Notes: generated by a model not told the origin, from the sequence alone. A DNA stretch of 46,059 nucleotides from Verrucomicrobiales bacterium (GCA_029213065.1 JARGPH010000040.1:1-46059), one strand, 5' to 3'. Counted from the first letter of the stretch, positions 33,961 to 42,996 are shown. Made by a program: numbers and translations.

Positions 33961-34602
33961 CTACTCTGAAATACGGATATCGGAGATCGTGACGCTGAAA
34001 GTTGAATTGGTGTCGTCGCCGTCAGCGAGAAGCCACAAGCCGGCTACGGGCAGCGGTTCATCGGGGAAGCTGACTTTTAATACAAAGGAACCGTCCGCTT
34101 CCGGGGCTGCTTGAATTTGCTCAAAGAACATGTCACCCATGGGATTGACCCGGTTTTTCCCGATCAGTGAGGCGTCCGGCATGAGATGAAAGCACTGAAT
34201 CCTGCCGAGTCCCTTCATTTTCCCGCTGAACATTTTTTCGAGCGTTTTGATCCAGGTGGGAGCCGCGAGGCGCTGGATCGATGACAGCTTCTTCGTGCCC
34301 GGTTCGATGAGGCCAAGTCGCAGGAGGGCGTCGTCGTGACCTTTCGTCCAGAGATCTGCGGAATCGAGGTTCAGGGTGCCTTTAACCGTTCCGGTGACGG
34401 TGACCTCCTTCACTTTGATGATCCCGGGAAACTCTGAAACGAGAGGGGAACCGCTTCCGGCCACTCCGATGGTCATGGCTCCCTCGGCGTAGGAGAGCCG
34501 GTTCGCAGGGACGCCGTCGAATTCCAGTGCCTTCCAGGCGGCGGGCTGGGTAAAGGAGGCAAGGAGTCCTGCTGATAGGAAAATCTGAAAGAAGAGGAGC
34601 AT
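33961..34602 (-). CDS. Secreted protein of unknown function
   Basis: 213 residues with a clear signal peptide (MLLFFQIFLSAGLLASFTQPA) and probable cleavage around residue 22. The mature part is mixed alpha/beta with several strands (MTIGVAGSG, KVKEVTVTGTVKGTLNL, SFVLKVSFPDEPL, TFSVTISDIRI), so a beta-sandwich is plausible. There are no catalytic motifs, Cys pairs or membrane helices. It is transcribed toward moxR and separated from it by 163 bases, so a separate unit is likely. It diverges from the DUF817 gene across 134-149 bases. I do not recognise a family. Confidence 0.7.
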   Translation of the reverse strand: MLLFFQIFLSAGLLASFTQPAAWKALEFDGVPANRLSYAEGAMTIGVAGSGSPLVSEFPGIIKVKEVTVTGTVKGTLNLDSADLWTKGHDDALLRLGLIEPGTKKLSSIQRLAAPTWIKTLEKMFSGKMKGLGRIQCFHLMPDASLIGKNRVNPMGDMFFEQIQAAPEADGSFVLKVSFPDEPLPVAGLWLLADGDDTNSTFSVTISDIRISE

Positions 34603-34680
34603 TAGGACCGAATAGAGGAGGATTCGAACTTCTACCCAGAGTCACGAATTAAGGCGGCGGGGTCAAGCCCTCTCACGTTT

Positions 34681-34735
34681 TTCATGCAGTCTTCATCACC
34701 TTTTCACGCCGCATTCATCATCGTTTCACAGGGGC
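34681..34735 (+). promoter_or_regulatory. Five 11-bp direct repeats (TTCAY...), PHO-box-like operator
   Basis: TTCA recurs at 34681, 34692, 34703, 34714 and 34725, exactly every 11 bases (TTCATGCAGTC, TTCATCACCTT, TTCACGCCGCA, TTCATCATCGT, TTCACAGGGGC). One unit per helical turn is how OmpR/PhoB-family regulators bind, and actinobacterial PHO boxes use 11-base units with a TTCAC-like core. The array ends two bases before the GTG at 34737. A TATTCA sequence at 34747-34752 could be the -10 box, placing the array where a -35 would be. The regulator is not in the window. Confidence 0.6.
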
Positions 34736-34751
34736 GGTGAATCTTCTATTC

Positions 34752-35582
34752 ATGATTCAGTCAGAAATTACCATCGCGAGAGGAAGCATCGGATTAAACG
34801 AGCTGCTCTGGTTCGGGCGGCAGCAGGCCTTTGCCTGTATTTTCGGAATTCTCCTCCTCGGCGGGCTTGTTGTCACGAAGCATTGGGATCCGGACGGCGT
34901 CCTCTCGAGGTCTGATTTTCTCTTTCTCTACGCGCTCAGTCTTCAGGGGGCTTTGCTGGCCTTTCGATTGGAACACCGCGACGAGCTCATTGTCATTTTC
35001 GCGTTCCACGTCCTCGCGACCCTGATGGAATGGTTTAAAACCTCCCCTGCGATCGGATCGTGGCAGTATCCTGACACTGACGTCATTTTTCGTATCTACC
35101 AGGTGCCGATGTTTGCGGGATTCCTTTACAGTGCGGTGGGTAGTTACATCGCACGAGCCTGGAGGCTCTTTGATTTCCAATTCACCGGTTACCCGCCGCT
35201 ATGGACTACGATTGCTCTCGCGGTGCTCGCTTATGTGAATTTTTTCACGCATCACTTCGTGCCGGATTTTCGCTGGGTCCTGATCGCGCTTTCCGTGGTG
35301 ATGTTCTCGAAATGCGAACTGACCTTTCGCACCGGAGCAACCTACCGGCAGATGCCTTTGTTAGTCGGTCTGGGAATGGTCGCCCTTGCGATCTGGGGCG
35401 CGGAAAATATCGGGACCTATGTGAATGCGTGGAGTTATCCGGGGCAGGAGACGGAGTGGAAACCGGTTTCGATTCAGAAATTCTGGGCCTGGTATTTGCT
35501 CATGATGCTGAGCTTTGTCCTCGTATCGCTGGTGCATTTCCGTCGCGATTCTCCTGGTGACAAATCTGAAAAAAATGCGTAA
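34752..35582 (+). CDS. DUF817 family integral membrane protein
   Basis: 276 residues from the ATG at 34752; a GTG at 34737 would add five. The preceding GGTGA could serve as a ribosome site, but if the 11-bp repeats drive transcription the mRNA may start near this ATG. About eight or nine hydrophobic helices. DUF817 hallmarks are visible: ETF-like MEWFKTSPAIGSWQYP, VPMFAGFLYSAVGSYIARAW, FTGYPP, VNFFTHHFVPDFRW and AENIGTYVNAWSYPGQE. Conserved His and Asp/Glu within helices suggest metal or substrate chemistry, but the family has no assigned function that I know. Probably in the inner membrane. Confidence 0.88.
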   Translation: MIQSEITIARGSIGLNELLWFGRQQAFACIFGILLLGGLVVTKHWDPDGVLSRSDFLFLYALSLQGALLAFRLEHRDELIVIFAFHVLATLMEWFKTSPAIGSWQYPDTDVIFRIYQVPMFAGFLYSAVGSYIARAWRLFDFQFTGYPPLWTTIALAVLAYVNFFTHHFVPDFRWVLIALSVVMFSKCELTFRTGATYRQMPLLVGLGMVALAIWGAENIGTYVNAWSYPGQETEWKPVSIQKFWAWYLLMMLSFVLVSLVHFRRDSPGDKSEKNA

Positions 35583-35591
35583 TCGTACCCG

Positions 35592-36197
35592 GTGAAATTG
35601 AAATCCAGCTATCTCCTTCAAGCGGTTGTGCTCCAGGTTGTTGCCTTGAATGCTTTTGCGCTCGATTACGAAGACGACATCATGCCTGTCCTCGTGAAAA
35701 AGTGCGCCGATTGCCACAGCAATGAATCCGGCAAAGCCAAGGGTGGCTTTAAGGTGGATGATCCGAAACACCTTCTCGGTCGCCTCAGCAAAAACAATCT
35801 CGTCGTTCCGGGGGACTGGGATGCGAGCTATCTTTTTATTACGCTCTACCGGCCGGAAGGTCACGAGGATGCGATGCCGCCGGAAGGGAAAGGGGAGCGA
35901 CTCACGGAGAAGGAAGTGAAGCTGGTTCAAGACTGGATTACCGAAGGCGCACCGATTCTGGGCGAGCGCGGGGAGAAAGGCGATATGCCGGCGTCCACTG
36001 AACCGGAGAAGAAAGAGGAGACGATGGCCGAGTCTCCCAAGCCGGAGAACTGGACCAATCAGGCGGGGAAAACCATCGTCGCGACCTTGTTGAAAGTGGA
36101 TGGCGATGTTGCCCTGCTGCGAATGGCGAACGGGAAAGTTTACAAGGTTCCTGTAGCGAGCCTGTCGGCCGAGAGTCAGGCGAAGTTGAAAGAGTGA
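35592..36197 (+). CDS. Small secreted c-type cytochrome (PSCyt1-like) with SHD1-like tail
   Basis: 201 residues starting with GTG at 35592. The signal peptide covers about 1-24 (ending NAFAL). A heme-binding site CADCH has Cys38, Cys41 and His42, inside the PVC cytochrome type marked by KGGFKVDDPKHLL, GDWDASYL and a candidate axial Met in DAMPPEG. The region 120-150 is charged and Pro-rich. Residues about 152-201 (WTNQAGKTIVATLLKVDGD through VPVASLSAESQ) match the SHD1 pattern of PVC secreted proteins. Such domains are usually fused to large dehydrogenase-like proteins, so a free short version is unusual. It starts 9 bases after the DUF817 stop and is probably co-transcribed. Confidence 0.85.
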   Translation: MKLKSSYLLQAVVLQVVALNAFALDYEDDIMPVLVKKCADCHSNESGKAKGGFKVDDPKHLLGRLSKNNLVVPGDWDASYLFITLYRPEGHEDAMPPEGKGERLTEKEVKLVQDWITEGAPILGERGEKGDMPASTEPEKKEETMAESPKPENWTNQAGKTIVATLLKVDGDVALLRMANGKVYKVPVASLSAESQAKLKE

Positions 36198-36271
36198 GAA
36201 GCCGGAGGCCCGGCGCGTGAGAGGGTGAGGCATATCCATCTCGTCTGAGATTTGGATTGTTCGGGTGGTAG

Positions 36272-36292
36272 ATGCCTTTTGCCAAAAGGCAT
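36272..36292. terminator. Perfect 9-bp hairpin between convergent genes
   Basis: ATGCCTTTT, loop GCC, then AAAAGGCAT: a 9-bp perfect stem with a three-base loop, in the 133-base gap between the cytochrome gene (+) and the SDR gene (-). There is no clear U-run outside the stem, although the stem itself holds T4/A4. A bidirectional terminator or mRNA-end-stabilising hairpin is likely by position. Confidence 0.5.
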
Positions 36293-36330
36293 AGGTAGCG
36301 ATGCTCGGATATCAGCGGGTTAAACGCCCC

Positions 36331-37149
36331 TCACAGAAAGGTCCGAATCACCCAATCGAAGACGCGATCCGGAAGCAGCGCTCTAGCGATCATCGTCGGT
36401 CTCGCGAGATAGCCGGCGACGTATCTCGTTTTGGGTCGTTTCGATTCGACGGCTTTCACGATGACCTTTGCAATCACGGACGCACTGGAGGCTCTGCCGC
36501 TTCCGAAGGTGGCACGGGTCGCCTTTGCCATTTTGTCGGCAAGGTTTTCGTAGGGGCCGCCCTGCGAGCGCTCGATGAGGGGATCGACTAAGACCTTATC
36601 AAAGCCGGTTTCGATCGCACCGGGTTCGATGATGGCGACGTGAATCCCAAAAGGTGCCACTTCGATGCGTAGGCAGTCGGACCAGCCTTCGAGGGCGTGT
36701 TTGCTGGCGTGATACCAGGCACCGAGGGGGGTGTAGACCTTTCCTCCCATCGAGGAGAGGTTGATGATCGTGCCGCTGCCCTGCTCTCTCATTGTCGGGA
36801 GAACGAGCTGGGTGAGGCGTGCGAGACCGAAGAGGTTCACTTCAAATTGTTCCTTCGCTTCGCGAATACTGATGTCTTCGACTGAGCCGTAGACTCCGTA
36901 GCCGGCGTTGTTGACGAGGGCGTCGATGCGGCCTTCGCGTTTTAAAATATCAGCGACCCATTCTTCGATCGAACTTTCGTCAGTGAGATCGAGAAAGTGA
37001 ATTGAAACGCCTGATTCAGTGAGGCCGTTCATCAGGTCGGTGCGTCTCGCTCCGGCGGAGACGCGATGGCCCTGTTCCGCCAGAGCGAGGGCGGTTGCTT
37101 TTCCTATTCCACTGGAGGCGCCGGTTACGAGGATGACTTTGGATTCCAT
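36331..37149 (-). CDS. Short-chain dehydrogenase/reductase
   Basis: 272 residues, classical SDR: the cofactor loop TGASSGIG (9-16), with Arg35-Arg36 after strand 2 suggesting NADP(H), NNAG (80-83), catalytic Ser132/Ser133 in NLSSMGG, Tyr146 and Lys150 in YHASK, and PGAIET. The last 50 residues have the R/K-rich, aromatic end of SDRs that act on lipids or retinoid-like substrates. The ATG overlaps the end of the MtfA-like gene by 25 bases, so it is translated from the same - strand message. The substrate is not predictable. Confidence 0.92.
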   Translation of the reverse strand: MESKVILVTGASSGIGKATALALAEQGHRVSAGARRTDLMNGLTESGVSIHFLDLTDESSIEEWVADILKREGRIDALVNNAGYGVYGSVEDISIREAKEQFEVNLFGLARLTQLVLPTMREQGSGTIINLSSMGGKVYTPLGAWYHASKHALEGWSDCLRIEVAPFGIHVAIIEPGAIETGFDKVLVDPLIERSQGGPYENLADKMAKATRATFGSGRASSASVIAKVIVKAVESKRPKTRYVAGYLARPTMIARALLPDRVFDWVIRTFL

Positions 37150-38015
37150 TCTGAGTCGGTCAGTTTACTGGAATAGGTTTCATCCCACGAGGCTGGATCG
37201 AGATGAAAATACGAGCTCAGTTCGGCGTAGAGATCGGGGTGTTTGATCTTGAGATCGCGGGCTTCTTCGAAAAACGTTTCCGCGGCAACGGCGAAAAACT
37301 CAGCCGGATTGGTCGCCCCGTAAGGATCGAGAAAGGATCGCCCCCCTTTACCGGCTTCGACCTCTTCGACGAGTTTTTCGTAGTTGCGGTAAAATACCTC
37401 GACCCAGCGCTTGTAGGCGGCCCGGTTCTTGAGGATCGGAATTCCATCGGCGGCGCCATCGACCTGATCGAGCTGATGCGCGAACTCATGAATGACAACG
37501 TTCATGCCGTCGTCATCGTTCGCGGCACCGGCAACGACGCTGTCCCATGAGAGGATCACGGAACCGGTTTGCCAGGATTCGCCGAGGTTGGAGTGCGTCG
37601 ATTCCTCCTCGGAAATGCCCCAGCGTCTTCGTCCGCGGTCCCGGAAGGCGCCCGGGTAAACGAGGATGGATTTGAGCCTTGGATAAAATTTGTGATGGGG
37701 AAGGGCGACGATGGGCAGCGCCGCCTGCGCACAGATGAGGACTTTCTGATGTTCTGTGATTTCCTCCAACCCGCCGCAGGGAACGAATCGTTTCCGGTGC
37801 ATGAGCACGTTGACGATGCCTTCGAAGTCATCTCGAAGGTCAGATGGTATGACACCGTATCGGGGGAATTGTTTGAGAAGGATTTCCCGCTGGGCCTCAC
37901 TCAATTTCTCATTGAGAAGGAGGGCGGTTTTCCTGTTTTTCGAAAGCGTTGCTCCGATCATGCCGAAGGAGACTCCGAGGAGAATAACGACGGTGATGGT
38001 GATCGGGTCTAACAT
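37125..38015 (-). CDS. mtfA: MtfA-like zinc metallopeptidase (M90)
   Basis: 296 residues from the ATG at 38015. A longer frame to 38054 would overlap the RF3 gene, and this start leads directly into a membrane helix (ITITVVILLGVSFGMIGATL). The body has the MtfA family pattern: QREILLKQFP, a conserved YPGAF, the zinc site HEFAH in VIHEFAHQLDQVDG, and the third ligand Glu in NPAEFFAVAAETFF. In E. coli MtfA interacts with the repressor Mlc and has aminopeptidase activity; whether that holds here is unknown. The N-terminal helix makes this form membrane-anchored, unlike the E. coli protein. Start 7 bases after the RF3 stop. Confidence 0.88.
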   Translation of the reverse strand: MLDPITITVVILLGVSFGMIGATLSKNRKTALLLNEKLSEAQREILLKQFPRYGVIPSDLRDDFEGIVNVLMHRKRFVPCGGLEEITEHQKVLICAQAALPIVALPHHKFYPRLKSILVYPGAFRDRGRRRWGISEEESTHSNLGESWQTGSVILSWDSVVAGAANDDDGMNVVIHEFAHQLDQVDGAADGIPILKNRAAYKRWVEVFYRNYEKLVEEVEAGKGGRSFLDPYGATNPAEFFAVAAETFFEEARDLKIKHPDLYAELSSYFHLDPASWDETYSSKLTDSEWNPKSSS

Positions 38016-38022
38016 GGTCTGA

Positions 38023-39657
38023 TTAATCCCGGAAAGGGCTGTCGGAAAATTCAAACGCCTCGTTCCGGTCGTGGAGGATACTCACGAGGTAAGCAGCGGG
38101 AAGCAGTGCCATCCAGTTGTCGTCCTGATCGAGGGCGAGGGAGCTTCCTGACGGTAGCTGAATGTTAGGCGCGTCGCGCTTGCTTGCTTCGGGATCGACC
38201 ACTTTGGGGCGCAGCCATTGAGCGACGCTCCAGGGGGATTGCTCGAGACGGCACTCAACATTGTACTCGTTCTCGAGGCGCGCTTTCATGACCTCGAACT
38301 GCAGTGGTCCAACCGCACCGAGGAGGGGAACCCGCTGGGCGCTTTGATGCACGTCGTAGGCCTGGGCGACGCCTTCTTTGAGAAGCTGCTCGATTCCGGA
38401 GCGGTAGCGTTTGATGTTCGCGGTATCGCTGTTGAAGATGTAGGCAAAGCACTCCGGCTTAAAGCGCGGCATCTCATTGTAAACGATCTTTGAGTCACTT
38501 GTCAGGGTGTCGCCGATTAGAAAGTCGTAGTTGCCAACCAGTGCGAGAATGTCCCCGGCGTAGGCTTCGTCGAGGGTTTCCCTGTCCTGACCGAACAATT
38601 TCTGAGCGTTGCTGAGACGAACTTTCTTTCCCGATCGAATGTCGGTCACCTGCATGTCCCGCTCGAAGGTGCCGGAAACGATCCGCACGAAGACAGCGCG
38701 GTCGCGGTGGCGGGGATTCATGTTCGCCTGGATTTTGAAAACGAATCCCGAAAAAGCGTCGTGGTGAGGGTTGATCGGACCTTCTTCCGATTTTCTCGGG
38801 GCCGGTTTCGGTGCGAGTTCGAGGAAGCGTTTCAGCATCAGTTCGACGCCGAAGTTGTTCATCGCACTGCCGAAGAAGATCGGCATCTGCTTCCCCGCGA
38901 GAACCCGTTCCATGTCGAGTTCTTCGGTAACGCCGTCGAGGAGGTCGATTTCCTGTTTTGCTTGTTCGTGAATTTCCGAGTCGAGTGTCTCAGCCACTTT
39001 CTCGTCATCGATTCCGCCGACGGAAAGAGGCGCTTTGTAGGAACCGTGCGGGGTCCTTTCAAAGAGGTTCACCTCGTTGGTTTCACGGTTGAAGATTCCG
39101 CGAAAGCGGGGGCCGTCACCGAGAGGCCAGTTGAGAGGGACCGGGGGCAGGCCGAGGACGCGCTCGAGCTCGTCGATGAGTTCGAGCGGCGGACGGGAGG
39201 GGCGGTCCAGTTTGTTCACGAATACAAAAATGGGAACGCCGCGTTTCCGGCAGACTTCGAAGAGCTTCAGGGTTTGGGCCTCGATCCCTTTACCGGCATC
39301 GATCACCATGACGGCGGAGTCGACCGCGGAGAGAACCCGGTAGGTGTCTTCGGAAAAGTCGTGGTGACCCGGGGTGTCGAGGAGATTCACGCAGGAGCCG
39401 TCGTAATCGAACTGAAGCACGGTCGATGACACGGAAATTCCACGTTCCTTCTCCATGTCCATCCAGTCACTCGCAGTGGAGTTCTGATTTTTACGGGCGG
39501 TGACGCTGCCGGCGAGGTGAATCGCGCCCCCATAGAGAAGGAGCTTTTCGGTGAGCGTCGTTTTCCCGGCATCGGGGTGGGAAATGATCGCAAAGGTTCG
39601 ACGGCGGTCGATTTCGCGGGCGACGTCAGGTGAAACGGTTTTGGTGGGAGCTGTCAC
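38023..39657 (-). CDS. prfC: Peptide chain release factor 3
   Basis: 544 residues, start codon GTG at 39657. The translational GTPase recycles RF1/RF2 from the ribosome after termination. G-domain motifs: SHPDAGKT (26-33), the switch region ASDWMDMEKERGIS, DTPGH (94-98), NKLD (148-151). Domain II and III signatures follow (VFKIQANMNPRHRDR, GAVGPLQFEVMKARL). The longer spacing after the P-loop and the KNQNSTASDW stretch separate RF3 from EF-G and LepA. Full length. It begins a - strand group with the MtfA-like and SDR genes. Confidence 0.96.
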   Translation of the reverse strand: MTAPTKTVSPDVAREIDRRRTFAIISHPDAGKTTLTEKLLLYGGAIHLAGSVTARKNQNSTASDWMDMEKERGISVSSTVLQFDYDGSCVNLLDTPGHHDFSEDTYRVLSAVDSAVMVIDAGKGIEAQTLKLFEVCRKRGVPIFVFVNKLDRPSRPPLELIDELERVLGLPPVPLNWPLGDGPRFRGIFNRETNEVNLFERTPHGSYKAPLSVGGIDDEKVAETLDSEIHEQAKQEIDLLDGVTEELDMERVLAGKQMPIFFGSAMNNFGVELMLKRFLELAPKPAPRKSEEGPINPHHDAFSGFVFKIQANMNPRHRDRAVFVRIVSGTFERDMQVTDIRSGKKVRLSNAQKLFGQDRETLDEAYAGDILALVGNYDFLIGDTLTSDSKIVYNEMPRFKPECFAYIFNSDTANIKRYRSGIEQLLKEGVAQAYDVHQSAQRVPLLGAVGPLQFEVMKARLENEYNVECRLEQSPWSVAQWLRPKVVDPEASKRDAPNIQLPSGSSLALDQDDNWMALLPAAYLVSILHDRNEAFEFSDSPFRD

Positions 39658-39742
39658 GAGAGGATATCAGGTCAAATTGGCGTTCAGGGGGCTAGACCAC
39701 TACGCTCACAGTATTGCCGTCGCAACGCCGGATTTTGGGAGC

Positions 39743-42700
39743 TTACTTCAGGCTGAGCAAATAGGCGACAAGGTCGCTTAATTCATCGGGCGCGAGCGTC
39801 CCGTCGAGTCCCATCGGCATGAGCGATGCCGGGATTCTTTCGATGGACTCGATCGCTGAGCGGGGAATTTCGTGCTTTTGCCCTGCGATGTCGATCAGCT
39901 CAATATCGCTTTGAGTGCGTTTTTCGATGAGCCCGAGCTGCGGCGGAGCCTCTCCCTTCAGGTTGACCTGAAAAGTTTCGAAATCCCTGGCGATCGATTC
40001 GCTTGGATAGAGAATGGACTCGAAAAGGTCGCGGGCCGTCCTGATCCGTCCAATTGTGCTCAGCTCAGGGCCTATTTTACCACCATCGGAGTCAATTTTG
40101 TGGCAGACGAGGCAGGTTCCTTTGCCCGATTTGAAAATCTCAGCCCCTCTTACCGGATCGGCTCCGTCGAGGCCCTCGACGAGTGATTCGATCTTTTCGT
40201 CGCGTTTTGCTTTCTCGGCCTCGACCTCTTCCTGGCGTGCTTCGAGCTGCTCGGTGATTTCTGGAAACGGCTTGAAGCGCTGCCTTAGTTGATTGATGGG
40301 CAGGTTCGGAAAGGCGGGAGATTTGAAGATGATTTCACCGAGTTGAGCTGCCAGTTCGGGGGTGTCGATCTTTTTGAATAAATCAAGAAAAGAGCCGAGC
40401 TCGACGATGCTGAACTGTCCGAGGAGCTTTGCCAACTCCTCCCGATGTGCTGCTGTGAGGGCGCTTTTCGAGAGCATCGCTATGGACTCGGCCCGGGCTT
40501 CGGTGTCCGTTTCGTTCTCGAGGAGATCGATGAGAAGGGCGAAGGTCTCGTCGGCGATGGCGGTGCTGTTTTTCGAAAGACAGCGGGCTGCTTTGACCCG
40601 GGAAAGCCGCGAAACCCGGTCATTACTCACGATGCCCTTGAGAAGATCGGTGAATTGATCGGAAGGAGCGGCTAGCAAGGCTGAGAGGGTGCTTGCGAGG
40701 GTGGCTTCCGTCGCTGTATCGGAGAGATTGGCTTCAAAGACTTCGGTCCACTCCGGCTGAAAGGGAATCCTGTTTGCCGCGGCAATCAACTGAAGACCGA
40801 GGTCCTGACGAAGCGGTTCTTCGGATCTCAGCAGTGAGGTGACAAATCCCTGCATCGGCGGCGAATCGAGAAAGGGCGGGACAATCTCGAAAAGGGTTTC
40901 GAGACGATTCTCGTTGAAATCGGAATTCCAGCGAATGAAGCGATTGGCGAGGGCTGCGTCCCATTTGTGGTTCTCCACGCAGATTTGATGCACGGTTTTC
41001 CGCAGGGCGTCATTGGGATGGGCGAGGAAAGGCAGCACGTCGAGTGCCTCCAGTTTGCTCTCTGACATTTCATTCAGTGCGATGAGCGCTCCTTTGATGA
41101 CGCGGGGATTTTCGGAACTTAGCGCATTCTTTGTTGTTTCGTAGTCATCGATTTCAATGAGCGCGTAAATGAGAGCGTGCTCGAGAAATCTGTCATCGGC
41201 GACGCGGCCCATTCTTCCGAGGATCGCACCGATGGCGCGGAATTCTCCCATGACGCCGAGGGCGGCCGCTGCTGTGCGTGCCACTGAGGGCGTGTCATTG
41301 CGAACCATGGAGGCGAGGGCGCCGCTGATGGTTTTGTTCCGGTCGAGTTCGATCTGGCGTTCGGCGGGTTCATTTGCGGCGATCGATTGCCAGCTGCGGG
41401 TCACGAGAATGCCGTTGCAGGCGGTCTGCCTCACGCTGGGGCTCGGGTCGGTCAGCGCCGCGTAGATCAGATCGGTCGCTTCGGAGAATTTCATTCGTGT
41501 GAGCGTCCAGAGAGCGTTGCGGCGGGCCATCTCGGAGGTGTTGGTGTCTTCGAGGATGCGTTTCAGTTCAGGAAAGGCAGGGTCGCCTCTCACCGCCAGC
41601 TCAGTAATCGCGCGGTCACGAATCCAGAACTCGGGAGCATCGAGAAAACCGGAGACATCCTCGCTCGTGTAGCGTGGCCAGTCCGGCATTGCCCCGGGTT
41701 TCTTTGCGGTGGTGTCCTTGGGGCGAATCCGGTAAAGGCCGCCGGAAATCTCGGGCTTTGCGATTTGGGAATTCGGGCAGCCGATGCGAAACCATCCACC
41801 CGTGTCGACGACGATGAGGCCACCTTCGCGATCTTCAAAGACATCGGTAAAGTGCGAATCCGGCTCGTTGAGCTGGAAGATCGTCTCCGTTTTTGTCGCG
41901 ATGAAGCTGGCCCCTTTTTGCTCGGTGACGGTGCGTGTGATTTTCGATGTGTTGAAATGAGAGATGAGCCAGTTGTCTTTCCACTCGGGATTGAGAGCGG
42001 TGCCACGGTAACGGCTCATCCCTGAAATCGCGATGTGCCCGAAATTGTGCACCGGAGGAAGAAGGTCTCCGGTCTTTTTGAACTCATCAATGACGAGCTG
42101 CTGATCGTAGCGCGGGTAGGCTCCGCCGTGAACCCAGTGCGTCAGGGTGTCCCCGCGGGGGCGACCGTAGAATAAATTGACGGTTCCGAGGATTTCCCCT
42201 TCCTCCGTGAAATCGACCTCAACGGGATTGTCCATGCCACCTCCGGCGAAGGCCTCGACTTCACCGCCACTGAGCTGAGAGGACCAGACACGAGCGCCTT
42301 TCCCCGTCTCCATGATCTGGCCTGTGTCATTGTCAGGGATCGCGAAGCCTTTCCGCCCGTGGCACCAGTAGAGCCTCCCGTTGGGGTGGAGGAAAGGGCC
42401 GTGCACGTCAGCGGCATTGCCTGTGAAATCAAAGCCGGTCACGAGTTCCTCCCTCACTTCGGCTACACCGTCACCGTCCTCATCTGCAAAGCGCCAGAGG
42501 CTCGGCGGGGACATCACGTAGAGTGAATCGTAGACCCAGAGCGCCCCCTGCGGGAAGGTGAGGCCGTCGGCAAAAATCGTTTTTTTGTCGAAGACGCCGT
42601 CCTTGTCCGTATCGACGAGAAGACTCACAAAGTTGGGCTTCTGCGCGAGGAGCTCCTCCTTGTTCAGATTGAGCCCCGCATTTTCGGCGACAAAAAGGCG

Positions 42701-42856
42701 GCCATTGTCATCGTAGTTCGCCATCACAGGATGGCGAACCAGCCCCGGCGTCGTTGCCGGAACCATTTCGAGACCTTCCGCGATCTCGTAGTTATCCGCC
42801 GCGAAAAGCGCCGGGGTTAACAGAGAGAGGAGAAGGAGACGCACAGATTGATGCAT
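39743..42856 (-). CDS. PVC-type secreted dehydrogenase/HEAT/cytochrome c protein
   Basis: 1037 residues from the ATG at 42856 (a longer frame begins at 42898; this start gives a proper signal peptide MHQSVRLLLLSLLTPALFA). Residues about 20-400 form a six-bladed beta-propeller of the putative membrane-bound dehydrogenase type (DTDKDGVFDKKTIFADGLTF, HGPFLHPNGRLYW). About 400-860 are HEAT-like helical repeats. The C-terminus is a cytochrome domain with CLVCH (about 916-920), then SESIARDFETFQ and a candidate axial Met in PMGLDGTLAPDELSDLVAYL. This architecture is nearly restricted to Planctomycetes and Verrucomicrobia, is predicted periplasmic, and is thought to oxidise sugars or alcohols. Substrate unknown. 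Confidence 0.9.
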   Translation of the reverse strand: MHQSVRLLLLSLLTPALFAADNYEIAEGLEMVPATTPGLVRHPVMANYDDNGRLFVAENAGLNLNKEELLAQKPNFVSLLVDTDKDGVFDKKTIFADGLTFPQGALWVYDSLYVMSPPSLWRFADEDGDGVAEVREELVTGFDFTGNAADVHGPFLHPNGRLYWCHGRKGFAIPDNDTGQIMETGKGARVWSSQLSGGEVEAFAGGGMDNPVEVDFTEEGEILGTVNLFYGRPRGDTLTHWVHGGAYPRYDQQLVIDEFKKTGDLLPPVHNFGHIAISGMSRYRGTALNPEWKDNWLISHFNTSKITRTVTEQKGASFIATKTETIFQLNEPDSHFTDVFEDREGGLIVVDTGGWFRIGCPNSQIAKPEISGGLYRIRPKDTTAKKPGAMPDWPRYTSEDVSGFLDAPEFWIRDRAITELAVRGDPAFPELKRILEDTNTSEMARRNALWTLTRMKFSEATDLIYAALTDPSPSVRQTACNGILVTRSWQSIAANEPAERQIELDRNKTISGALASMVRNDTPSVARTAAAALGVMGEFRAIGAILGRMGRVADDRFLEHALIYALIEIDDYETTKNALSSENPRVIKGALIALNEMSESKLEALDVLPFLAHPNDALRKTVHQICVENHKWDAALANRFIRWNSDFNENRLETLFEIVPPFLDSPPMQGFVTSLLRSEEPLRQDLGLQLIAAANRIPFQPEWTEVFEANLSDTATEATLASTLSALLAAPSDQFTDLLKGIVSNDRVSRLSRVKAARCLSKNSTAIADETFALLIDLLENETDTEARAESIAMLSKSALTAAHREELAKLLGQFSIVELGSFLDLFKKIDTPELAAQLGEIIFKSPAFPNLPINQLRQRFKPFPEITEQLEARQEEVEAEKAKRDEKIESLVEGLDGADPVRGAEIFKSGKGTCLVCHKIDSDGGKIGPELSTIGRIRTARDLFESILYPSESIARDFETFQVNLKGEAPPQLGLIEKRTQSDIELIDIAGQKHEIPRSAIESIERIPASLMPMGLDGTLAPDELSDLVAYLLSLK

Positions 42857-42996
42857 GGGGAAAGATGCCAAAGCTAAGGCGCTCCTGCAAGGCGGCATTG
42901 CGGACTGATAAAATTGTCGGTTTGCCCCGGGGGCGGGGCTTCTGATGAGATTAGGAAAAAGAAAATGATAAAGAAAAAGAAGCGGGGCTTGATAGT

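Noticed and set aside
42857-42898. Extended start of the PVC-type dehydrogenase at 42898
   Set aside because: It puts 14 residues in front of a normal signal peptide; Met at 42856 gives the expected signal sequence directly.
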